From contig JADJNA010000047.1 of assembly GCA_016709305.1 (NCBI GenBank), positions 186,001 to 250,000 on the forward strand: 64,000 nt of DNA, read 5' to 3'. A program made the position numbers and the translations under genes. Below, one piece after another: positions 19,324 to 29,854 of this stretch; position 1 is the first letter of the stretch; each line of letters opens with the position of its first letter. The notes below the pieces were generated by a model, which was not told the origin of the DNA, ran no database searches, and saw only the letters and a program-made list of their open reading frames with translations. The DNA comes from Candidatus Villigracilis saccharophilus (lineage in GTDB: Bacteria; Chloroflexota; Anaerolineae; Anaerolineales; Villigracilaceae).

Positions 19324-22300
19324 CCGTCCAGCTCAGAGTGACGGGGGAACCGGGCGATCCTGCTGTACTAAGAACGGGAGCATCGGGTACTGTGGTCGGG
19401 ACAATGACCTTGACCGGGCGCATCATGTCCATTTCTTCATGGCTCAAGATGTGGCAGTGGAATACATATTCCCAGCCGAAGTTGAACACTTCGTTGGAAA
19501 CCAGGCCGCCGTTGGTGGGCCAGTTCAGATAATTATTAGCAGGTATTGCATTTCCATCGATCCAGATGTTGCTGAAACCCGCTTCCAGACCCAATCGTGC
19601 AGCTGGATCTCCCTGGGCGTGCAAAGGCATCATGGGATTCAGGACGCGCTTGCTCTCGGGCAGGCCGAAGGGCAGTTTGGGTATGATCGGGCGCACAGCC
19701 ACGATGGTGTCCTGGAGCGGGTTAATGCGCAGGGTGTCTTTCCAGCCGAGCTCATTTCCAGCCGGCGGTTGGACAATATTATCCCAGGAGACGCGGTTGA
19801 GTACCTGCACGTCATATAGATGGAAGTGGATCGGGTGGGTGTCCACGCCGTTATGCGTGATCTTCCAGATCTGAGTGCCATCCGCGGCGGAGGAAATGGG
19901 GGTCACATCAAGGCTGTTTGCACTGGTAGCGCTCAGAACCTCGGTAGGCGGACTGACATAGGGGTACAGAATAATATTCTGCAGGAGCGGCGTGGCGCCG
20001 GGCGCTTCGAGACCGAGGTTGGCGGTCATGCGTCCAAACTCATCGAAGCTGGCAGAGTTCATTTCATCGTGAATGGCCTTCGGTTCAAAACCGATCTCCA
20101 ATTGAGGACCATTTCCATCTTTCAATGGGCCAAGCGTATTAAACTTGAAGGGCGTTCCAAATGTATCTGCGGGTCGGCCAATTGAAAGATCCTCCACCCG
20201 TCCGTTTTGTTCCATAATACGCGCGTACCCATCACATTTGGCGGTTGGGTTGGGGCTGGCATCACTGCACCAACCGCTGCTCACAAAGCTGGTGCCATAG
20301 GCGGAGTTATAAGCAGATTGACCGACGATGATCGGGTTCTGACCAGATTCGAAACACCACCAGAGCCATCCGGTTGATGCTCGAAGGTTTATTGAAGGAC
20401 AGCCAATGCGGTCCGTAGTGGTGTTGGTGGGCGAATCGAACTGTACTGCGGCGGTCGCGGTCGAGATCTTGACCTTCATGATGGTGCGGGTGTTGGGACC
20501 GTAACCAGGCAGGACGCTTGGAACACCAACAGGAGAGAGGTCGGGAGCGCCAGTGTAGTAATCATAGCTGGGCACACGGGCCGGGAAGGCAGCCGGGGCA
20601 TCGTTATAAAGGATGAGGGTCTTGCCGCGGAATCTTGAGAAGTCCACGATCACGTCAGCGCGTTCGGCCGGCGCGAGGATAAGAGAGCCGTAGTCCACAT
20701 TACCGACATCGAAACGGGTCGGGTCAGTGATCCAGACGGTGGGGTTGGCAGGAATGACCACAGGAGCGGGTAGGAAGCCGCCTTCAGAACCGATCTGGAT
20801 CCAGTTCGGACCCTTCGGGCTCCAGGTGGTATCGGGGGTCGGGAAGACAACCGGGTCGTTCTGCGCGGCGGCGAGCTCGGCGGGGTTCAAAGCAACTTCG
20901 CTGAGGGTGCCAGTGCGCGGGTCGGCAACATACCAGGAGAGATTCCAGAAGCGGTCATTGGCAGCGTTCAAGATGCGGAAGCGGTAGGCTTTCGGCTCCA
21001 AATTAGCGTACGGGTAGACGGTGCCGTTAACGAGGGGGGTATCGTTGAAGGCTTCCATACCAACCGAGACGTTCGGGGTTCCAGGAATCAGGGCCGGTTC
21101 GCAGAATGGATCGGTCGTGTACTGCCAGGTGGCTTCATCGTCAATGTTACAAGGAACCGCCAGATTGCTTTGCCAGTCATCGGCATTACCCGCAATGTTA
21201 TCTACACCATCCGGATCCTTGCCATAATATGGGTTGGGGATCGGGGCGTACTTGGCATCTCCGGCGGGAGGCCAGAACCACGGACCGTACATCCAGCGCC
21301 CATATCCGCTCATACCAGAGACATCACCCGGGTTTTGAGCGGGCATATAAACATGCGGAGCCCAAAGACTGCCGGTGCCGCCCCAGCGCTCAGATTGCCA
21401 GGTGGGATCCTGCTCCAGGATCTTGTCTGAAACAAAGGTCTTGTCCTGAATGATCAACGGGGTGCCAATGCCCAGATCCTTAAAGAGGGCTGTATTGGTA
21501 CCTGGGTCAAGCGGAGTATCGTCAACGAACAACTTCTGCTCAGTATCATCGGTGATGACGTAACCGGCGGCTTCACCAGCATAGACGTTCAGGCGGGTGA
21601 TGCCCCAGGCATGGTCATGATAGAACATCAAGCGCGCGCTCTGCTGGTTGGTGTAGAAGAAGGTCTGGCAGCCATAATCATCAGGTCTGCACAGATCCAT
21701 ATCCGGCACGTTCTTGACGCTCACACCTTCAGGGGAGTCGGTGGCTTCGCCGGCAGGGGTGATCCACTGGTGCGGGGTACCATCGCTGATCCACGGGGTG
21801 ATGCCGCCATGCAAATGCAGGGTGGCACGGTTCTCTGCGAAGCAGTCATTCGGCTTAATGCCGGGTTCTCCGCAGGCTGGATTGCGAACAAGGTCGGTCA
21901 CGGATTCCTGGTTTTCAAGGGGGTCCATTTCGACCACATTATTGGCGTCGAGGGTCATCGCGTTCGGACCTTCGCCGGCGCCCATCAGGGTGCTGTCAAC
22001 CGGCAGGAAGAGGTTGCCAGCTTCGCCGGTCGGGAGCAGGTTGCGGAATACGATACGCACCGGCCTGTCCTTGGTGGCGATGATCGTGGGTCCGAGATAA
22101 TGCGGATTGGTGACGCCCGTGTACCCAACGATGGGAGCACTGACACCGAGTGGGTCAACGTTCGCATTGGATAAAACGACCTGTCCGCCCAGAACGGTGC
22201 CAGACGAGAGCTGGACATAACCACGCAGAAGGGTGGCGGGCAATTGGGAGCTGAACTTCATGCGATACTGCACCAGCCCGATCTCATAATAGTCGGTACC

Positions 22301-22680
22301 GGGGTAGGTATCTTGATCAGGAACACCAACAGGAATCTGCTTGGAGGTAGAAAGGGGAGAACAAGTACCCAAACCGCCTGCTGTGGGGGTGCACAGTCCG
22401 GGCAGGGGATCAATGAACTTCTTAAGGCCCGGGGTGAGGTAACCGGCGCCCTTGTTTGTAACATTGATCTTCGTAACACTGCCGAGGTCGGAGAGATTCG
22501 CAGTGGCACTCGCGTCTGCTCCGGTACCGGTCAAATCGGTGATAGTCACTGCCGGGGCGGTGTCATAGCCCGCGCTGCCGCAGGTGACATCGATGCGGTC
22601 AACGCTGATGGTCGAAGTCACAACGGCGGGGAGGCCTCCAACAGGAGGATTGTTCCCATCATCAATTCTGACGGTCGGGG
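19268..22680 (-). CDS. MCO-A catalytic region: extracytoplasmic multicopper oxidase
   Basis: Contains all four copper-binding motifs in normal order: HLHGG (21802-21828), YHDHAWG (21602-21630), THPIHFHLYD (19810-19845) and HCHILSHEEMDMM (19418-19462). The last supplies the type 1 Cys, His and axial Met. This is a laccase-type enzyme that oxidises a substrate at the type 1 copper and reduces O2 to water at the trinuclear site. The oxidase core (about 1000 aa) is larger than typical laccases (about 500), with long insertions between cupredoxin domains. Frame shifts near 22683 and 19300 join it to a signal-peptide N terminus and a repeat C terminus. Substrate unknown; metals or phenolics are candidates. 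Confidence 0.92.
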
Positions 22681-23442
22681 CGGTCTATAACCAGAGCCTG
22701 GGTTGACCACATAAACGCCGGTGATAGCCCCGCCAACCATATCCGCGACACCTTGCGCCTGAATACCATTGGGGTCGTCTGGCAAACCGAACACAACGAT
22801 CGGCTCGATCACATAAAGCTCGCCAGGGTCGGCAATGAAAACAGAGTCAACGCCGCCATATGCCTCGGCTGTGGCGTCTACACAAACGCCACCATTCGGG
22901 GTGCCGCCAGTGATGGTCACAGCCGGGGCGGTGTAACCAAAACCAACATTGTCAACTGTGATGCTGCTGAGCACGCCGAGCGAGATCTCAGCATTCGCAA
23001 CCGCCGGAGTTGTGGGCATTCCGGGTGTGGTAGAAGTGATGGCAACACTCGGAGCCAGGGTATAGCCAGTGCCGGGGTTGGTGATGGTAACGCCGGAAAT
23101 CACGCCGGTCCTTGGGTCAACACTGGCGGTAGCTTTCGCGGCCACAATCGTGCCGGGATCCGGTTCACCCACGTTTGGCGTGATCGTAACGACCGCGTCC
23201 GCCAAAACCTGGGGGCTGTTGGCCCAGTTCGGGTAGGGTCCGAAGTAGTGCGGGACCAAGGTCTCGTCCACCGGGTCAATGGGGGCAGCAGCGGGCGCTT
23301 CGGGGATGGTAATTTCGTCGATCGTCTTTTCAACTGGAGCCGGGGCTTGTTCGAGCGCCTGGGCCGGGCTAAAGCCGCCAAGCACCAGGGAGGCGATCAC
23401 AAGGATCGCAAGAACAAGGTTTGAAAATTTTTGTCTAGCCAT
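22618..23442 (-). CDS. MCO-A N-terminal part: signal peptide and Gly-rich repeats
   Basis: MARQKFSNLVLAILVIASLVLGGFSPAQA is a clear signal peptide with a cleavage site near residue 29. Repeats of about 60 residues follow, of the type ITNPGTGYTLAPSVAIT / VDNVGFGYTAPAVTITGG / VVNPGSGY.PPPTV, a beta-rich 'GxGY-AP-VTI' module found in large secreted proteins. The same module continues after the shift near 22683 (CGSAGYDTAPAVTITD, NKGAGYLTPG), proving the two frames belong together. The joined gene (17140-23442) would encode a protein of about 2,100 aa. It starts 68 bases after the receiver-like gene upstream. Confidence 0.88.
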   Translation of the reverse strand: MARQKFSNLVLAILVIASLVLGGFSPAQALEQAPAPVEKTIDEITIPEAPAAAPIDPVDETLVPHYFGPYPNWANSPQVLADAVVTITPNVGEPDPGTIVAAKATASVDPRTGVISGVTITNPGTGYTLAPSVAITSTTPGMPTTPAVANAEISLGVLSSITVDNVGFGYTAPAVTITGGTPNGGVCVDATAEAYGGVDSVFIADPGELYVIEPIVVFGLPDDPNGIQAQGVADMVGGAITGVYVVNPGSGYRPPRPSELMMGTILLLEASPPL

Positions 23443-23509
23443 TGTATTCTCCTTTTTAATCTTTTGATATTACTTGGATGAAAAAAAAATAAAACCAGAT
23501 GACGCCAAG

Positions 23510-23916
23510 CTAATGAACAGGATGATATTGGCCTTCCACGACCGAAATAAGATCGGAAACCCGTTTGACCAGGATCTGCTTTTTGTTATACACTTCCATG
23601 GTGTTCTCCTGCGGGTCAACGGTGATCATGGTCAATTCCGGGCGGGTATAGAACAATTGCATGAGCATGCGCGCGCTATTGACACATTTTGTCTGATAAA
23701 CCACCACCACGTCGGGTCTCAAATCTTCGACCTGCCGTATTAAAAAAGTCAATGCCCAGGTCGCTGGAAAAAGCTGAGTACCTCCCAGTCTTTTCTGGCA
23801 GTGAGAAAGAAATTCACCGCCCAAGACAACAGATCATCCTGCCCCCAAACGATGACCTTCCTCGACTTCATCATGGTCTCATCCTCAAAAACGTTGTTCA
23901 ACACATCATCATTCAT
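23510..23916 (-). CDS. Stand-alone receiver-like protein lacking the phospho-acceptor Asp (one frameshift)
   Basis: About 135 aa. Joined across a shift near 23770: MMKSRKVIVWGQDDLLSWAVNFF, then ARKDWEVLSFFQRPG, IRQVEDLRPDVVVVYQTKC, ELTMITVDPQENTMEVYNKKQILVK and VSDLISVV. The layout resembles a CheY-like fold (beta1 VIVWG, beta3 PDVVVVY), but beta3 is not followed by the Asp that is phosphorylated. A paralogue at 39682-40089 heads the MCO-B operon. The ATG at 23916 has GGGAGG upstream. It is the first gene of the MCO-A operon. Function unknown; an accessory or regulatory role for the oxidases is inferred from position only. Confidence 0.65.
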
Positions 23917-23991
23917 CTTTTATCAACCTCCCCATTACAGGATAGCAGGAATCAGAGAATAGCGCTTCTATCTTGGGTGCATTTAAGGATT

Positions 23992-24056
23992 AAAAAAAGA
24001 CCATCCTAAGGATGGTCTTTTTTTAATAAGGATTAATCCCTGGATTAATCCTTATT
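23992..24056. promoter_or_regulatory. Two adjacent perfect palindromes upstream of the MCO-A operon
   Basis: Palindrome 1: AAAAAAAGACCATCC (23992-24006), loop TAA, then its exact complement to 24024, with T runs on both sides as in a bidirectional intrinsic terminator. Palindrome 2: AATAAGGATTAATCC (24025-24039), a 2-base loop, then its exact complement to 24056. Both have 15-bp perfect arms and they abut. They lie 76-140 bases before the receiver-like gene and after the peroxidase terminator. They may be terminators/attenuators, or palindrome 2 may be an operator (core GGATTAATCC, also present once at 39664). Confidence 0.75.
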
Positions 24057-24271
24057 AATTCCCCCCTGAATCACACCATTTTATGCACACACATGGCAAA
24101 AAGCCGTCAAATCACACTCATCCGAATGATCTTTTCAGTAATACGGATTGTGGATAGATGTATGTCAACCTGCAAATCAAATTGAAAAAATGCCGTCCAT
24201 TGAAAAAACCTGGCTTTCAGCTCGGTTTTCCCCTTAGGGAACCTCGTTTGACAGCACAAGATGTTAAACAT

Positions 24272-24310
24272 AAAACAGCCATCCGACCAGCGGCCGAATG
24301 GCTGTTTCGT
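24272..24310 (-). terminator. Intrinsic terminator after the haem peroxidase gene
   Basis: AAACAGCCAT pairs with ATGGCTGTTT around a GC-rich inner part (CCGACCAGCGGCCGA), followed on the minus strand by an A/T-rich stretch. It sits about 10-45 bases beyond the peroxidase stop codon at 24321. The stem shares the GCCATCCGAC core with the terminator at 17088. Confidence 0.8.
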
Positions 24311-24320
24311 TATATGACTA

Positions 24321-25290
24321 TTAGGGTTTGACTATTGTGTAGGTCTCTCCTCCAGTATACGGACCGACCACAGCATTGCCAGCCGCATCATTGATGGTCG
24401 CGGTATTGCGAACATCCAATCGGATCGTGCCGCTGCCTGTGCCCGTCAGCACGGTCACATTACGGGTCGTGCCTGTGCCGCTCACACCAAAGATCGAGGC
24501 ACCTGTCACTCCACCACCAGTCGTCAGAATGAAATCCAAACCACCCGCATTCAGAACCGCCTCGGAGAACGTGACTGTGTACACAACCGAATTCAGATTG
24601 GTTGTGCCTGGATTGACGCGAGTGATCGACGTCACCGTGGGTAGGGTCTTATCTACATCAAACACCTGACCAGCTGTATACGGACCCACCAGGGCATTGC
24701 CGGCCACATCATTGATGGTCGCGGTGTTACGAACATCCAATCGAATTGTGCCATTGCCTGTACCCGTGAGGACCGTCACAGACCGGGTCGTGCCTGTGCC
24801 GCTCACTCCGAAGATCGAAGCACCTGTCACTCCGCCACCAGTCGTCAGAATGAAATCCAAACCACCCGCATTCAGAACCGCCTCGGAGAACGTGACTGTA
24901 TATACAACCGAGTTCCTATTCGTCGGGTTCGTACTCACCCGCGTGATCGAGGTCACGGTGGGGACGGTCTTATCCACATCGTATAACGGACCAGCGGTGT
25001 ATGGACCCACAAAGGCATTTCCGGCCACATCATTGATGGTCGCGGTGCTGCGAACATCCAATCGAATTGTGCCATTGCCTGTGCCCGTCAGCACGGTCAC
25101 ATTACGGGTCGTGCCTGTGCCGCTCACACCAAAGATCGAGGCTCCAGTAACACTACCAGTAGTCGTTACACTGAAATCCAAACCACCCACATTCAGAACA
25201 GACTCAGAGAACGTCACTGTGTATACAACTGAGTTCCTATTCGTCGGATTCGCATTGATCCGCGTCATCGAGGTCACAGTGGGCGGCACA
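24321..25290 (-). repeat. Coding tandem repeats (about 321 bp, three copies) at the peroxidase C terminus
   Basis: Copies start near 24376, 24697 and 25018, spaced exactly 321 bp. The first two are nearly identical over long stretches (for example the TTCGGAGTGAGCGGCACAGG phrase). Each encodes one Ig-like domain with the SVVYTVTFSE and TINDVAGNA motifs. A close but heavily corrupted copy of the same order lies at 30700-31600. Confidence 0.88.
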
Positions 25291-28200
25291 TCCACATAAA
25301 TAACGCTGACACTATGGTTGACGGTAGGCATCACGAAAGAGTTGGTGCCGGCTGTGCTGGCATCATTGCTTGTACCTGTCCAACCACTGATGCCAAAACC
25401 CACTGCAGGCACGGCACCACTCAGGGTGATATTCTCACCGGGCATGTATTGCCCGAGCGGACAGCCGAATGAATTGGACGGGGAGGCTGTAATATCATTG
25501 CCGGAACCGGTGTGGCCAAGACCAAGGGTCTTGCACAAAGAGACCGGTGAGGGGAAGGTGCCGTCAGTGAACGCAAGCAGTTCAATATTCCAAAGCGTAT
25601 CAATGCCGTCATTTGCACCGCCACCACCGCCCCCCCCACCGCCGCCAATTGCTGCGGTATGATCGACTGTCACGCTGCCATCGGGGTTGGCTGTAATGGT
25701 GTAGTCAGAGCTGGGTCCGGAGAAGAGCGCGGTATCAATATCGCCCGGGCCGGGGTTGGAGAGGATCTCGCGCACGATAACAATCTTGCCAGGGTCAACG
25801 AGACCAGCAAAGACGGCCTGCTGCAGGTTCATACCAGCGGTGCCAGGTCCGAAATTACCTGAGTCAGCCACATGTTCCATAAGGTCAGTGCTGCCGATCT
25901 CAACGCCCAAATTATCGCGGACACTAAGGCGAACATTAACATATTTGTCGCCGTCAATGATGTCATTCGCGCCGCGGCCTTCGAGCAGGTCGCTGCCTGA
26001 GCCGCCGAGGAGGATATTGCCTGCGCCCCAGACATTGCCGGTCAACATACAGAAGTGTGTGGTGGAGGCGGCAATAACAGGCGCCGGGTCACGGGTAAGC
26101 AGGGAGGACGGAATGAGCGAGTCAAATCCGCTGATGCGCGCCACGCCGTCAGCATCCAGGGCATCGCAGCCAATAAAGCCTGCCACACCCGCGCCGGTAA
26201 CATCGGCCGGAACAAAATCGTCACCGCGTAAAATGTCATTCAAATTCCAACCAGAGAGGGCTTCCACTTCATTGAAGCGTTCTATGATCTCGTTCACTGG
26301 CTGCGGGCCCGGGAGAATACGGATGCGAAGATCCATATTCTGCGGCTGGGGATCGCCAAGGCCAATGGCCCAGTCCCAACCGGAGGCGCCGGCGTTCTTT
26401 TCGAGGCCGGGGCCGGCCACCATGATATCGTCGCCGCCTTCGGCATCGTAGTCATCATCGCCGCCCTGACCGATCATCACGTCATGACCTGGCACATTAT
26501 GGTCATCGAAGAAGAAGGTCGAGCTGTCACCAATCAACAGGTCGAGCATGGGGCCGCCTTGCAGCCAATCGTCGCCAGCGTCACCGACGAGAGCGTCACT
26601 TCCATCCCCGCCGAGGCCGAAGTCATTGCCTTCGCCGGCAAGCAATTCGTCGTCGTTTTCGCCGCCATTCATGAAGTCATTGCCATCGCCGCCCATGGCG
26701 ATATCCAGGCCGGGGCCGGTGTCGATCGCATCATTACCAGGCCCGCCTTTGTGAATATCATCGCCATGCGAGTCGGTGATAATGTCGTTGCCTTCGCCGC
26801 CCAGGGCGATATCGCCGCCGTCATTGCCTTCGATGATGTCATTGCCTTCGCCGCCCCAGAAGGTATCGTTGTCCACGCCGCCCCAAATGCGATCAACAAC
26901 ATTCCCATCCTTACCGTTGTAGACAGCCTGGCCATTAATACCGGCCGGGTCAACGGAGTTGGCGGTGCGGTAGCGGATCGTGCCGTTGGCCATACGGATC
27001 AAGAGCGCGTTCTCATTGCACTCTGAAAGCGGGTCGTCATTAACGGCGCCGGCAGCGCCAAAGGTCAGGCGCTGTAATTCAAACTTGCAGTCCGCTGTTG
27101 CGAACGGGTCGGCCTTTAAGGTGTGCGCGTTGGTATTGCGCATCACCAATTCGGAGAAGGAATTACCTTCAAGCTGGGTGCGCAGGTTCATGCCCAATGT
27201 GCGGGCAAGATAGTAGAGCCGGTCGCCATTTTGCAGATCGGTCAACTGCTTTTCGAACACGTAATTGAAAGTGCTGCCCAACAGACCGCCGAACAAGTTC
27301 GTGCGTTCCGCCAGACCGCCCATCCACAGGTCAATATCGTCAACGCCGGTGATGGATGTAGAGCCAGCATTCGCCCACGCACCTGTGCTGAACATGAAGT
27401 CAGCGCTGTCTGCGGGCGGGAAGATATCATCAGCACATTCCGGGGTCGCAGTAACCAGGCCGCAGTCAATACCAAAAGTAAGATCTGGCCCGGGCAAAAC
27501 TGTGCCGTTCACGATCTGATCAGCCGCGGTGCGTTTGCCTTCGAGGCTGGTCTCAACTGTAATTGTGGGATGCTGACCGTACGCAGCCACGAAGTTAACC
27601 AAAGACTCGGGGTGCTTCAATGAAAGTCCAAAATCCACCCAGTCTGTATAAGGCGTCAACTGGCTGTCATTGGTTGCCGCAAATACCTGTTTGCGGAAAT
27701 TGTTCAGAGAGGGAACGCCTTCACTGCGGGCGCGGGTCATATTGATGGCTGCCAAATCGAGAGGCAGACCCACCAGATGGTTGCGAAGCACATCGGTGAC
27801 GAACTCGTCGATCTCATTGCCAACCTGATCGGACATGCCCATGAAGATGGAGCCAGCCGCTTCCTGTGAATTCAGCGGGCCGGCGGTTCCGCCATCGTAA
27901 TATTCCGCGGGATTAAGGAACCCGTCAAACAAAGCGATGTCGTTTCTCGAACCATCCGCGTTAATACGGGCAATATCCTCGGTCAGCATGGAATGGCCAA
28001 AGCGGTAAACCGCGTGGGCAAATTCAGCAGTGATGGCCGGATCAACATCCGTTTGATTGAATGCAAATATTTGGAAGGGGTTGATGCCTGGCTGAACTTT
28101 GCGGGCAAATTCTTCGAACACCAAGTGCTGATATTGCATTTCGGTGATGAAGCGGGCGGCCTGGAAGAGACGTTCGCCGTTCCAGCCATTTGCGCCAAGC

Positions 28201-29195
28201 GCGAGCTGCCAATCGGTAATGTTTGTGATACCGCTTGTATCATTATTCAGGATGTTCTCAATGTCATCGACCAGCCGGTCATGCTCAGAGTGGAAGACCT
28301 GATGCACTGCGGATAACGCGATGTTCTCGTTACAACGGCCATCGCCGCAGATGAAGTGCAGGTCGAGCAGTTCATCATCATAGGAACCTGCAGGGACAGG
28401 GGTGTCCAAACTTCCGCCAGCAACGCCATCGGCATCGGGTCCGCCCGCTGTGGGGGCGGCGCTATGAGCGATGTCATTCAGGAAGGCGGTGTTGATAAAG
28501 AACGCGTCTGCCGGAATAAGAACCGGGCTGGCGGTATCACCTTCAACCAGACCACTGGCGGTCACATACTGCGGGAGACCGCGCGCAGGACCCGGGATGA
28601 AATTGCCATAAGGATCGGAGGCGATCATCGGGATGTTGCCAACGTTCGAGTCCACGAGCTGAAGCCCGAGCAATGCCGCAGCCTGATCCTTGATCATGGC
28701 CCAATTGGCCAGACCACCATCCGCCGAACTGAGGAACTTGCCTGTTGAAACAGGTTTGCCCGCAGTGTTATTAACATACTCGCGCAGGAGGATCTGATGT
28801 GAAGCGTGAGACGTATAGGTCTGACTCTGGTCAATAAAGGGCGTGTCGGTGTTGGGAGAATTACGGAAACCATCCTCGCCAGTCACAATGCTGCCGCGCG
28901 TCAAAACCATGAAACGCAGGTTCGCCGGCAGGTCATCCGCATTGCCAAAAATATGATCATCACCGGCAACCAGGGGGTCATCCGACTTAAGCGGGATGAA
29001 GACAACGCCATTACCACCGTTGGTGATCTTGTCCAAACCGTGATCAAAGAACTGACCAAAGATCGTGAACAGACCATTGAATGGGGGGGAGAGTCCAACG
29101 TCCGTGGTCACGTTCGGGATAAAGAGAGTTCCATATTGAGGCACACAACCAAGAGGAGAGGGTCCGCCTGGTTCCGACGGTTGACTGTGATACAA
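24321..29195 (-). CDS. Animal-type haem peroxidase with RTX calcium-binding repeats and Ig-like tail (MopA-like)
   Basis: Main part of a secreted protein of about 1,840 aa. The catalytic domain shows FGQFFDHG (distal His; 29038-29060), GRCNENIALSAVHQVFHSEHDRL (catalytic Arg and Glu; 28270-28340) and FAHAVYRFGHSML (proximal His; near 28000). These are the key residues of the myeloperoxidase superfamily. About twelve RTX nonapeptides follow (GGEGNDIIEGNDGG, GGDGNDFMNGG, about 26560-26880). Then come a ten-Gly linker (25612-25650), a divergent beta domain and about three Ig-like repeats. Haem peroxidases with RTX repeats include MopA, linked to Mn(II) oxidation in alphaproteobacteria. The N terminus is in another frame. 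Confidence 0.9.
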   Translation of the reverse strand: MYHSQPSEPGGPSPLGCVPQYGTLFIPNVTTDVGLSPPFNGLFTIFGQFFDHGLDKITNGGNGVVFIPLKSDDPLVAGDDHIFGNADDLPANLRFMVLTRGSIVTGEDGFRNSPNTDTPFIDQSQTYTSHASHQILLREYVNNTAGKPVSTGKFLSSADGGLANWAMIKDQAAALLGLQLVDSNVGNIPMIASDPYGNFIPGPARGLPQYVTASGLVEGDTASPVLIPADAFFINTAFLNDIAHSAAPTAGGPDADGVAGGSLDTPVPAGSYDDELLDLHFICGDGRCNENIALSAVHQVFHSEHDRLVDDIENILNNDTSGITNITDWQLALGANGWNGERLFQAARFITEMQYQHLVFEEFARKVQPGINPFQIFAFNQTDVDPAITAEFAHAVYRFGHSMLTEDIARINADGSRNDIALFDGFLNPAEYYDGGTAGPLNSQEAAGSIFMGMSDQVGNEIDEFVTDVLRNHLVGLPLDLAAINMTRARSEGVPSLNNFRKQVFAATNDSQLTPYTDWVDFGLSLKHPESLVNFVAAYGQHPTITVETSLEGKRTAADQIVNGTVLPGPDLTFGIDCGLVTATPECADDIFPPADSADFMFSTGAWANAGSTSITGVDDIDLWMGGLAERTNLFGGLLGSTFNYVFEKQLTDLQNGDRLYYLARTLGMNLRTQLEGNSFSELVMRNTNAHTLKADPFATADCKFELQRLTFGAAGAVNDDPLSECNENALLIRMANGTIRYRTANSVDPAGINGQAVYNGKDGNVVDRIWGGVDNDTFWGGEGNDIIEGNDGGDIALGGEGNDIITDSHGDDIHKGGPGNDAIDTGPGLDIAMGGDGNDFMNGGENDDELLAGEGNDFGLGGDGSDALVGDAGDDWLQGGPMLDLLIGDSSTFFFDDHNVPGHDVMIGQGGDDDYDAEGGDDIMVAGPGLEKNAGASGWDWAIGLGDPQPQNMDLRIRILPGPQPVNEIIERFNEVEALSGWNLNDILRGDDFVPADVTGAGVAGFIGCDALDADGVARISGFDSLIPSSLLTRDPAPVIAASTTHFCMLTGNVWGAGNILLGGSGSDLLEGRGANDIIDGDKYVNVRLSVRDNLGVEIGSTDLMEHVADSGNFGPGTAGMNLQQAVFAGLVDPGKIVIVREILSNPGPGDIDTALFSGPSSDYTITANPDGSVTVDHTAAIGGGGGGGGGGANDGIDTLWNIELLAFTDGTFPSPVSLCKTLGLGHTGSGNDITASPSNSFGCPLGQYMPGENITLSGAVPAVGFGISGWTGTSNDASTAGTNSFVMPTVNHSVSVIYVDVPPTVTSMTRINANPTNRNSVVYTVTFSESVLNVGGLDFSVTTTGSVTGASIFGVSGTGTTRNVTVLTGTGNGTIRLDVRSTATINDVAGNAFVGPYTAGPLYDVDKTVPTVTSITRVSTNPTNRNSVVYTVTFSEAVLNAGGLDFILTTGGGVTGASIFGVSGTGTTRSVTVLTGTGNGTIRLDVRNTATINDVAGNALVGPYTAGQVFDVDKTLPTVTSITRVNPGTTNLNSVVYTVTFSEAVLNAGGLDFILTTGGGVTGASIFGVSGTGTTRNVTVLTGTGSGTIRLDVRNTATINDAAGNAVVGPYTGGETYTIVKP

Positions 29196-29854
29196 GGTAC
29201 AACGCCTTCGTTTCCCTGACTTCTAACGGGGAAACCCGCGGCTGCGACCGCAGCCGGGTTAGCGGAAGTCTGATCCACGATCAGGTTGCTGACCATGCGC
29301 GGCTCGGAATCGACAACCGAACCGGATGTTTGCTCGTATGAGGTCTGTCCGGGAGGACCGACTGGTCCAATTCCAGGGACATTAGAATCTTCAGCGGTTC
29401 TAAATTCAGGAGTAGCCAGGCGCGGGAAGGTCTGGTCAGCCGCGCCAAAGGCAGCCTGGCCGGGCTGGAGGTTATTACACATACCATCCACTGTGCGGAG
29501 GCCAAAAGCGAGCAGAGGACTCGCGATCTGATCCTCGCCAAGACCGATCATGGACTGGCAGTAGACTGGATCCGTTGAAGGATTCGGATTCGCGGGCACA
29601 CCCGGCTCAATGCCTGCCAGCACGCGGGAGTGCCGTTCAGCGATCTTGATCTGTTTAAGAATGAAAGCCAGGTCTGAAGGTGTGATCGTGAAACCCTGCC
29701 CGACTACATTGGCGGCGGAAACCTGGGCAGTGCCCACACCGACGCTGGACATGAGGATGGACAACATCACCATGACGAACATGGATGTGCGTAATCCTAT
29801 TTTGATCTTTCCGTACGAGACACGGAATATACGATTAAAGATTCTTGTTTTCAT
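29108..29854 (-). CDS. N terminus of the haem peroxidase with signal sequence
   Basis: The ATG at 29854 is preceded by AAGGA; an upstream in-frame ATG at 29914 lacks a good site. The basic N region (MKTRIFNRIFRVSYGKIKIG) and hydrophobic core (MFVMVMLSILMSSVGVG), ending at AQVSAA, form a long signal peptide. This points to Sec export rather than the type I export usual for RTX proteins. A helical segment (LAFILKQIKIAERHSRVL) and a Pro/Gly-rich region follow. A shift near 29180 links GNEGVVPCIT to YHSQPSEPGGPSPLG, where the peroxidase domain begins. All of it belongs to one gene, 24321-29854. Confidence 0.86.
   Translation of the reverse strand: MKTRIFNRIFRVSYGKIKIGLRTSMFVMVMLSILMSSVGVGTAQVSAANVVGQGFTITPSDLAFILKQIKIAERHSRVLAGIEPGVPANPNPSTDPVYCQSMIGLGEDQIASPLLAFGLRTVDGMCNNLQPGQAAFGAADQTFPRLATPEFRTAEDSNVPGIGPVGPPGQTSYEQTSGSVVDSEPRMVSNLIVDQTSANPAAVAAAGFPVRSQGNEGVVPCITVNRRNQADPLLLVVCLNMELSLSRT

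Noticed and set aside
24376..25299. Plus-strand open frames opposite the peroxidase tail
   Set aside because: Same shadow effect of the repeat array; the minus frame has clear Ig-like domains.
25611..26451. Plus-strand open frames opposite the RTX region
   Set aside because: Gly/Asp-rich coding DNA gives long open complements; the minus frame has textbook RTX repeats.
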